Positions 1 through 4,727 of a DNA stretch of 8,963 nucleotides are shown piece after piece. Position numbers and translations under genes: made by a program. The notes beneath the pieces are model-generated. The model was given only the letters and a program-made list of their open reading frames with translations. It did no database searches and was not told where the DNA came from. Source of the DNA: a bacterium ADurb.Bin374. GTDB taxonomy: Bacteria > Riflebacteria > Ozemobacteria > Ozemobacterales > Ozemobacteraceae. The stretch covers positions 1 through 8,963 of the forward strand of contig MWAR01000412.1 of assembly GCA_002068715.1 (NCBI GenBank), read 5' to 3'. The first letter of the stretch is position 1; each line of letters starts with the position of its first letter.

Positions 1-656
1 GCCGTGCGCAGGAGCAGGTAGTCGAACCAGAACTGGGCCGGCCAAGGCGCTTTCGATCCCAGTGCGATCGGGACGATACCGGTCTTTTTGATCGTCTCGC
101 AGACCGCGAGAAACTCGTCCCAGGTCGCCGGTGGCTTCAGGGACAGCTTTTCGACAATCGAACGGTTGTAGAAGAAGCAGACCAGGTGCTGCGTGATCGG
201 AAGAAGGTATTTTTTTCCCTCGTAGGTGCAGGCCGACTCGGCAATCATCGGAGAGAACAGTCGATCGAAGCCACCGGCGGCCCAGACATCGTCGATCGGC
301 TGCAGCTTGTCGAGCACCGACACGACGCGGGCCCCCGCCCAGTAGGAGTACAGGTCCGGCGGATTCCCCGCCTCGAGCGTCTTGCGGATGCTGGTCTTGA
401 ACGCCTCCATCTCGAGAGGCGTCACGGCGATCTCATACCTCGACTGCTGCGCGTTGAAAGCCTTGACCATGTCGTCGATACCACCGCTCAGCGTGTCCGA
501 GAAGTAATGGAGAAACGTGACGCGCTTTCGCGTCGCCGCCGGCGTCTGGCGCCCCGAATCCACGCATCCCGTCACCAAAGCCAGGCATATCACCAATGCG
601 ACAGCGCATACCGGAATCAGACCCCGGGCTCTCTCGAATCGATCCCTCGCAGGCAT
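1..656 (-). CDS. ABC-transporter extracellular solute-binding lipoprotein (family 1, sugar type), C-terminus off the left edge
   Basis: The sequence shows 218 residues from an ATG at 656-654, with the frame open to the window edge. A ribosome-binding site (AGAGAGGTGA) lies about 5 nt upstream of the ATG. The N-terminus has a hydrophobic segment (about residues 13-30) ending in a lipobox, VTGC, with lipidated Cys31, so the product should be a membrane-anchored lipoprotein. The mature part follows the SBP_bac_1 pattern. It has a first beta-strand (VTFLHYFSD, residues 46-54), a helix that starts GGIDDMVKAFN, PPDLYSYWAG (99-108), YLLPITQHLVCFFYNR (150-165) and PPATWDEFLAVCETIK (175-190). These are typical of binding proteins of carbohydrate ABC importers (MsmE/UgpB-like). 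The usual length is about 420 residues, so roughly half is visible. The permeases, which might confirm the substrate, would lie further left. The substrate cannot be told from this fragment. Confidence 0.9.
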   Translation of the reverse strand, partial: MPARDRFERARGLIPVCAVALVICLALVTGCVDSGRQTPAATRKRVTFLHYFSDTLSGGIDDMVKAFNAQQSRYEIAVTPLEMEAFKTSIRKTLEAGNPPDLYSYWAGARVVSVLDKLQPIDDVWAAGGFDRLFSPMIAESACTYEGKKYLLPITQHLVCFFYNRSIVEKLSLKPPATWDEFLAVCETIKKTGIVPIALGSKAPWPAQFWFDYLLLRT

Positions 657-760
657 GGCCGTCACCTCTCTCTTGCAGGCTTCGTCACCGTCCTTCTCGA
701 CGAATCCCGTCTTCTCTATTCCTTCACGAAAAAGCCGATTTCGCGATCCCGTTTGCGCCA

Positions 761-815
761 AGCCTGTCGAAGCACGAAAGGACTCTTGCCTCTTCGATAG
801 GCTCAGGGCGAACGG
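761..815. repeat. REP-like palindromic intergenic repeat
   Basis: An imperfect inverted repeat has arms at 761-772 (AGCCTGTCGAAG) and 792-803 (CTTCGATAGGCT). They pair over 12 positions with one G-T wobble around a 19-nt spacer. The right arm continues into CAGGGCGAACGG (804-815). From general knowledge, the core 'TTCGACAGGCTCAGGGCGAACGG' and its reverse complement are widely dispersed between genes in many environmental bacteria. Here it sits between the unknown secreted protein and the solute-binding protein, inside the probable leader of the latter. It could fold as a stem-loop in RNA from either strand. No transposase lies next to it. Confidence 0.6.
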
Positions 816-855
816 GCGGCTTTCATTCTGCAGGTAGCAATTTCACCGCACAAAC

Positions 856-883
856 AATATATAGATTACTTTATATATCTAAA
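856..883 (-). promoter_or_regulatory. Possible sigma70-type promoter for the solute-binding protein
   Basis: On the minus strand, TTTAGA (883-878) and TATATT (861-856) are separated by 16 nt in a conspicuously AT-rich patch (about 850-885) within GC-rich surroundings. The match is 4/6 and 5/6 to the sigma70 consensus. It would give a leader of nearly 190 nt containing the REP-like palindrome. AT-rich tracts produce such matches easily, so this is weak. Confidence 0.25.
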
Positions 884-928
884 TCATCCATTTGCTGATT
901 TTGGAAGGCATGACGGAAAAGGCGCCGG

Positions 929-1810
929 TCACTTTGCCGAAAGCAGGTCACCGACGACATCCCACTTCATGGCTTCGAGGAAGCGACGGCCGCGAGCCTT
1001 GTCCCCGCGCACCTTCACCACGAGGTTCTGGGCGGTGGTATGCGGAAGCCCGAGGTTCCACGCGGGCGTCATCACCGGCCTGCCATCCTGGTCGGCAGCC
1101 TTCCAGGCGCCGGCGAACGCGAGCCATTCACCTTCGAAATCACCATCGTGGTCAGCCGGGTTCTCGTGCCAGTAGGTCCGATGTCCCGCCACCGGCTCTT
1201 CCGCTGCATATCCGGACAACTCGACGTCGTAGGAATTCACTGCGAGAGCAGCCTGGAGATGCGCGTCACGAGCCTTGACCACGGCAGCTTTTTCCTTCAG
1301 CTCCTTGTTCATGGCGTCGCCCATCGCCTTGACGGGGGCCTGGGCCTCCTCGATCTCTTTGGTGATGCGCTGGATGGCCGCCACATCGTTTTTTCCGATC
1401 GCTTCTTCCATCTGTTTGGAGAGAACATCGAGTTTCTTCTGCATTTCTTCGACCATTTTCGTGTTCTGGTCGGCGGTGTATCCCTGGGTCACTTCCTCGT
1501 AGACCTTGTTTTCCTTGAGAGCCGACTCTTCGATTTTCTTCTCGTCCCGGGCTTCCATGAAGAACTCGACGTGCATCGGATCCTTTCCAACCCCGGTGCT
1601 GACACTCGTCAGAGGTTTGATCTGGGTGCGATCGCCGGCCGTCCAACCGTCAGGAACCGGTGGCAAGGCCTTGTCCAGAAGACCCTGGACCTCCAGGGCA
1701 TACTCACGCTCCGCGGGAGTCGCGGCCCGCGCATCGCCGTCGGCGAGTGCGGCAAATGGGGTGATGATGAGAAAGGCCAATATCAGAGCAGCCAGAATGA
1801 TCCTAGGCAT
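929..1810 (-). CDS. Secreted helical protein of unknown function
   Basis: This 293-residue protein is not recognised as a member of a named family. The start at 1810 is preferred over an in-frame ATG at 1879 for three reasons. It begins a clear Sec signal peptide (MPRIILAALILAFLIITPFA, then likely cleavage after ALA at residue 23). A GGAG ribosome-binding site lies 6 nt upstream. A good promoter at 1908-1880 would start transcription downstream of 1879. After cleavage comes LPPVPDGW (residues 49-56), then a highly charged helical stretch (about 86-188) rich in E, K, M and A that probably forms a coiled coil or helical hairpin. The C-terminal part (195-293) is mixed, with several Trp residues, and may be a small globular domain. 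No catalytic motif or transmembrane segment follows the signal, so a periplasmic location is likely. It is transcribed divergently from the TadE-TadG operon, but a functional link is unproven. Confidence 0.85.
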   Translation of the reverse strand: MPRIILAALILAFLIITPFAALADGDARAATPAEREYALEVQGLLDKALPPVPDGWTAGDRTQIKPLTSVSTGVGKDPMHVEFFMEARDEKKIEESALKENKVYEEVTQGYTADQNTKMVEEMQKKLDVLSKQMEEAIGKNDVAAIQRITKEIEEAQAPVKAMGDAMNKELKEKAAVVKARDAHLQAALAVNSYDVELSGYAAEEPVAGHRTYWHENPADHDGDFEGEWLAFAGAWKAADQDGRPVMTPAWNLGLPHTTAQNLVVKVRGDKARGRRFLEAMKWDVVGDLLSAK

Positions 1811-1879
1811 GGGTGACTCCGTCGTTCGATGAAATAGCCCGGCAGCCGGATCCTGTACGGCGACTCGGGAGCAGGTCAC

Positions 1880-1908
1880 ATGATAGGGCCGTCGGATGTG
1901 GGATGCAA
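1880..1908 (-). promoter_or_regulatory. Sigma70-type promoter of the secreted helical protein
   Basis: On the minus strand TTGCAT (1908-1903) and TATCAT (1885-1880) are 17 nt apart, the optimal spacing, with a 5/6 match at the -10 box. Transcription would begin near 1873, giving a leader of about 60 nt to the ATG at 1810. The position excludes the upstream in-frame ATG at 1879 as the start codon. Confidence 0.5.
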
Positions 1909-1954
1909 GGCTTGGAGGATTTTTTGATTTTATGTCGCGTATCGAAAGCGCGTC

Positions 1955-1970
1955 AGGTGCGAAAATTGCG
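1955..1970 (+). promoter_or_regulatory. Sigma54-like (-24/-12) promoter of the TadE-TadG operon
   Basis: AGGTGCGAAAATTGCG has GG at 1956-1957 and GC at 1968-1969, exactly 10 nt apart, and a perfect TTGC -12 element. This is the layout of the RpoN consensus TGGCACG-N4-TTGCW. Transcription would start near 1981, leaving a leader of about 33 nt with the ribosome-binding site GAGGAG at 2003-2008. I found no convincing sigma70 pair for this operon; TAGAAT at 1980-1985 lacks a -35 box. Sigma54 dependence is common for type IV pilin genes. No enhancer-binding-protein site was identified. Confidence 0.4.
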
Positions 1971-2014
1971 TAGAACGCTTAGAATGCGGCTTTGATTTCT
2001 TTGAGGAGAGATGT

Positions 2015-2497
2015 ATGACCAAGTCGTCAAGGAAAGGGCAGGCCATAGTGGAAATGGCACTTGTCCTGCCACTGTTCATCTTCGTGATACTCACTATCAT
2101 CGATGTGAGCCGCGGCCTTCACGTTGCTTCGGCTTTGAATCTTCAGTGCATTGAAGCAGCCCGGGCCGGAGCACGGAGGATGAACTTTTTCGTTGCCACC
2201 GACATGATCGGCAGCCATACGCATTCCGATTACTCGACCGTGAAGGATGCCTTCGAGCGCAGCCAGAGCCCGGCAACCGGAAGGTGCGATGCCCTCCCGG
2301 CAGGATCATCCTTTCCGTCATCTCCGGAAGCCAGGGTCGTCTACTGGATTGCAAATGGAGTCGGAACGAGCGATCAGGAAGTACAGGTGAAAGCCCAGTG
2401 CGACATCGAACTCTTCACGCCGTTCGTGGGCAGCTTTTTCGGGCCAACACGGAACACCTACCGACTGACCGCGGAAAACATCCAGGAAAAGGAATAG
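2015..2497 (+). CDS. TadE-type pseudopilin
   Basis: This 160-residue protein matches the TadE-like pattern. It has a short basic leader ending in Gly8, then QAIVEMALVLPLFIF, with Glu at position +5 after the Gly (E13). This is the prepilin-peptidase processing signature of Flp-type pseudopilins. The hydrophobic stretch at about residues 14-31 is the single membrane helix that drives assembly. The rest (about 125 residues) would lie outside the membrane and ends in a beta-rich tail (YRLTAENIQEKE). GAGGAG lies 6 nt upstream of the ATG. In the Tad system TadE and TadF are minor pseudopilins needed for pilus assembly and secretion. The following TadG-like gene starts 4 nt after the stop, so the two form an operon. 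The family assignment is strong from the N-terminal motif. Assignment to TadE rather than TadF or another minor pseudopilin is less sure. Confidence 0.9.
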   Translation: MTKSSRKGQAIVEMALVLPLFIFVILTIIDVSRGLHVASALNLQCIEAARAGARRMNFFVATDMIGSHTHSDYSTVKDAFERSQSPATGRCDALPAGSSFPSSPEARVVYWIANGVGTSDQEVQVKAQCDIELFTPFVGSFFGPTRNTYRLTAENIQEKE

Positions 2498-2501
2498 CAC
2501 C

Positions 2502-3803
2502 ATGATGAAGAGCAGATCACTCCAAAGGCGCCATGAAAAGCGCGGAAGTATCCTCGTAATCACGGCCTTCTCCATGGTTGCTCTGCTCTCGTTCGTGGCT
2601 CTGGTAACCGATATCGGGTATGCCTACTACCAGAAAGCCCGGATCGAAAGTGCTGTCAACGCCGGATGGAAAGCAGGTCTCGACCTTGCCTGCGTATCGG
2701 CGGTGAATGACGACGGCACCCTGACCACCTCGGCACAGGCGGCCATTCAAACGCGCGTCAGAGACGTCGTCCAGCAATCATACCCCGGTATCTCGTTCAC
2801 CGGAGGCCCTCTCTCATGCTCCGTGATCTATCGCGACAATCGAGCTCTTCGGGAAAATCTCCAGGTGGTCGGCCGATACGATTCTCCCATGTTCTTCGCA
2901 AAGCTGATCGGGTATACACAAATGCCTGTTGCCGCCGCCCGCGGCGGCCCGGAGGACAACGGCGGCGAGGGGGTCATTCCGATCGGTGTGCCTCACGGGA
3001 AACTGCGGCAGCTGGGCACGCACGATTTCACCTTCGAAAAATTCGAGGACGACGAAGGTTTTACGCCCGGTGAGGAATACATCATTCGCCTGGGGAACCT
3101 GAAAAATGCAAAAGCCGATGACACCTGCACCGTCTGCGGAGGCTCGGGAAGCGTCACGACAGCCGGCACCAGTTGCACCACCTGCGGTGGAGACGGACAT
3201 TATCACAATCCTTCCTGCTCGACCTGCGGAGGCGATGGAATCAAGAGCAACGGCAGCGCATGCAACAAGGCGGACATTTCCTGTGCCACCTGCGGCGGCG
3301 ACGGCGTCATCGGCGGATCGACCTCATCCTGCACGAACTGCGGAGGAGACGGGAAACTCGACGGGGGAATCCCGAACCTTCGCTCAGCCTCGAATCACGG
3401 CTCCCTCGACATGGGAAGCAAGGGCGGCGGCGCCAGCGATTACGAAGAGTTTTTCAAATTCGGGTACCCCGGTCCGGTCAGTCTGGGCGATCTCCTGTAT
3501 GTAAAGACAGGAACCATGAAAGGTCCGAACGACGACGGCCGGGATTACCGGATCGACAACGACCTGCGGCGCGTGGTCGTGCCAATCGTCAAATGTCCCG
3601 AGGACGACGGCACCGTTCCCCAGGAAAAAAACGGCTCCAAAGACCAGGTCGTCGTCATCGGATTCGCCATCTTCGACCTTCTCCCGGTCAACGAATATTC
3701 ACAGCGTCCTCTTCCCGATGGGCTCGGGGCGTATGACCCCTCGAATGGCGATTCGGACCAGGTTCGGGGAGTCTTCGTCGGGTATCTAGTCAAACCCTCC
3801 TGA
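2502..3803 (+). CDS. TadG-like pilus-assembly protein with inserted DnaJ-type cysteine knuckles
   Basis: This 433-residue protein starts with RGSILVITAFSMVALLSFVALVTDIG (split: residues 14-25 and 26-39), a Tad/TadG N-terminal domain with a single membrane helix followed by YAYYQKARIESAVNAGWKAG. The start at 2502 (or Met2 at 2505) follows an AAGGAA ribosome-binding site by 7 nt. The later parts resemble TadG-related proteins: VIPIGVPHG (158-166), EEYIIRLGN (191-199), GGGASDYEEFFKFGYPG (308-324), VSLGDLLYVKTGTMKGP (326-342) and VVVPIVKC / VVVIGFAIFDLLP (358-395). Between residues about 203 and 288 lie five CxxCGGxG motifs, with first Cys at 209, 225, 239, 261 and 277, of the type found in the zinc-binding domain of DnaJ. 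No J domain is present. The bulk should lie outside the membrane and act with the upstream TadE in pilus assembly or the cell envelope. The role of the insertion is unknown. The gene ends 24 nt before a strong inverted repeat. Confidence 0.85.
   Translation: MMKSRSLQRRHEKRGSILVITAFSMVALLSFVALVTDIGYAYYQKARIESAVNAGWKAGLDLACVSAVNDDGTLTTSAQAAIQTRVRDVVQQSYPGISFTGGPLSCSVIYRDNRALRENLQVVGRYDSPMFFAKLIGYTQMPVAAARGGPEDNGGEGVIPIGVPHGKLRQLGTHDFTFEKFEDDEGFTPGEEYIIRLGNLKNAKADDTCTVCGGSGSVTTAGTSCTTCGGDGHYHNPSCSTCGGDGIKSNGSACNKADISCATCGGDGVIGGSTSSCTNCGGDGKLDGGIPNLRSASNHGSLDMGSKGGGASDYEEFFKFGYPGPVSLGDLLYVKTGTMKGPNDDGRDYRIDNDLRRVVVPIVKCPEDDGTVPQEKNGSKDQVVVIGFAIFDLLPVNEYSQRPLPDGLGAYDPSNGDSDQVRGVFVGYLVKPS
3126..3353 (+). 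repeat. Five-copy CxxCGGxG-coding cysteine-knuckle block
   Basis: Within the TadG-like gene, five degenerate units encode C-T-V-C-GGSG, C-T-T-C-GGDG, C-S-T-C-GGDG, C-A-T-C-GGDG and C-T-N-C-GGDG. Spacing between first cysteines is 16, 14, 22 and 16 residues. The TGCGGnGGnGAnGG core recurs at DNA level but the linkers differ, so these are old or selected repeats rather than a fresh tandem expansion. DnaJ has four such motifs that bind two zinc ions; here there are five. An additional Cys254 lies in the longest linker. Confidence 0.85.
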
Positions 3804-3826
3804 CCAGCTCCACAGCCCGCTTCCAA

Positions 3827-3872
3827 AAACAATGACTGCGTGTTCTCTGATCTGAACACGCAGTCATTGTTT
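3827..3872. terminator. Bidirectional intrinsic terminator between convergent pilus genes
   Basis: A perfect 19-bp inverted repeat has arms at 3827-3845 and 3854-3872 around an 8-nt loop (TCTGATCT). On the minus strand the stem runs directly into TTTTTGG; on the plus strand it is followed by TGTTTATT. It lies 24 nt after the TadG-like stop and about 150 nt past the stop of the opposing TadE gene, so it can serve both transcripts. A second weak hairpin (3960-3975) lies closer to the minus-strand gene. Confidence 0.8.
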
Positions 3873-4024
3873 ATTGGAGGTTCGATTCGAAGAATGTACA
3901 ACCGGGAGAGCGCCTACATCTTTTCGCGCAACATGCGGTGAAAAAACCACAGAAGTTTTGAGGCTATTTAACCTCGACTCATGTCTGGCGTCGGTGTTCG
4001 CTTACCAGCCAATCCTGTCACCGG

Positions 4025-4501
4025 TCACGAACCATTCGCCCGGAGGGTGTTTTTCGGAACCTGGTAGGCAACCCGAGTAGCCATTGGAATTGCCTTTTTC
4101 CCAAAGATACTCTCGAAAAAAGCCTGGTAGAAGGGCGTGAAAAGCGGGGAATCGTACTGGAGAGTGACTGCGATGATCACGGCATCATTATCAGAGGTTG
4201 CCATCGTCTGAACGGTCGCATTTATTTTCTGGGCTTCCGCCATGCTCCAGGTTGCGGGAAGCGTGTGCGAGGCGGTGTTCGTCAACCACTGCTCGATATC
4301 TGTACCGGTCACGGAAGAGCCGGGCCGGTATTTTTTCTCGGCAGCCCAGGCAGCAGCCTCATTGGCAGTTTGCTGCAAGCTGATGAAGCGGTAAAAGGCG
4401 AATCCGAAATCCGCGACGCCGCAGATCAGGAGCAAGAATATCAACGGAGCCACGAGCGCCATTTCCACCAACGCCTGTCCAGCTTTTCTTCGTGTGATCA
4501 T
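4025..4501 (-). CDS. Second TadE-type pseudopilin
   Basis: This protein has 158 residues from an ATG at 4501. That start is chosen over an in-frame upstream ATG at 4543 because GAGGAG sits 6 nt before it and because it places the cleavage Gly at residue 8, exactly as in the plus-strand paralogue. The leader MITRRKAG is followed by QALVEMALVAPLIFLLL with Glu at +5 (E13). This is the prepilin-peptidase signature and single membrane helix of TadE-like proteins. FAFYRFISLQQTANEAAAWA (about residues 34-53) continues the N-terminal helix as in family members. The exported part has a motif LFTPFYQAFFESIFG that resembles LFTPFVGSFFG in the other TadE, suggesting related C-terminal regions. It is transcribed alone, convergent with the TadE-TadG operon. 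A minor pseudopilin role in a Tad-like machine is likely. Confidence 0.88.
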   Translation of the reverse strand: MITRRKAGQALVEMALVAPLIFLLLICGVADFGFAFYRFISLQQTANEAAAWAAEKKYRPGSSVTGTDIEQWLTNTASHTLPATWSMAEAQKINATVQTMATSDNDAVIIAVTLQYDSPLFTPFYQAFFESIFGKKAIPMATRVAYQVPKNTLRANGS

Positions 4502-4585
4502 GCCTGTCTCCTCACTCTGCGTCAGAATCACGTCCGTTCCCAACGATCATGGGTCGAGACGCAAGATTGTCCAGCGATTATGTCT

Positions 4586-4601
4586 AGCAATAACCATACC
4601 C
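4586..4601 (-). promoter_or_regulatory. Sigma54-like (-24/-12) promoter of the second TadE gene
   Basis: On the minus strand GGGTATGGTTATTGCT has GG (4600-4599) and GC (4588-4587) separated by 10 nt, with an intact TTGCW -12 element. Transcription would start near 4575, giving a leader of about 70 nt. The site lies downstream of the predicted peptidase terminator (4679-4655), where a separate promoter would be expected. A competing sigma70-like pair (TGGACA 4573-4568 and CATGAT 4551-4546, spacing 16) also exists. Confidence 0.35.
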
Positions 4602-4654
4602 TCATTGAGAAGAGAGATCCATTCCTGAGAAAAAGCGAGAAATGTAAACGAAGC

Positions 4655-4679
4655 GCCGCCCGGTTTCCCGGACGGCGGC
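4655..4679 (-). terminator. Probable terminator of the exported peptidase gene
   Basis: GCCGCC (4655-4660) pairs with GGCGGC (4674-4679), extended by CGG (4661-4663) with CCG (4668-4670) around a TTTC loop and a 3-nt bulge. On the minus strand the hairpin is followed by a T-rich but interrupted tract. It lies about 50 nt after the stop codon at 4728 and separates the peptidase from the downstream TadE gene. Confidence 0.55.
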
Positions 4680-4727
4680 ATTCACACGAAGGATACAGAA
4701 TCTATTATATCTAGAGCTTTATATAAC

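Noticed and set aside
186..800. Plus-strand open frames over the left 800 bases
   Set aside because: They are antisense to the solute-binding lipoprotein, whose signal peptide, lipobox and family motifs are unmistakable on the minus strand.
1877..1879. Upstream in-frame ATG for the secreted helical protein
   Set aside because: It would bury the signal peptide behind 23 non-hydrophobic residues, has no good ribosome-binding site, and lies upstream of the likely transcription start.
3126..3353. A DnaJ chaperone gene
   Set aside because: Only the CxxCGGxG knuckles are shared. There is no J domain (no HPD motif), and the N-terminus is a Tad-type membrane helix.
3126..3353. A CRISPR-like array or recent tandem repeat
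   Set aside because: The repeats are in frame, encode a conserved protein motif, and have unequal spacing with divergent linkers.
4704..4709. Perfect minus-strand TATAAT just after the peptidase stop codon
   Set aside because: No -35 box is found at 16-18 nt, and a transcript from it would meet the hairpin at 4679-4655 immediately. It is probably an accident of the AT-rich patch.
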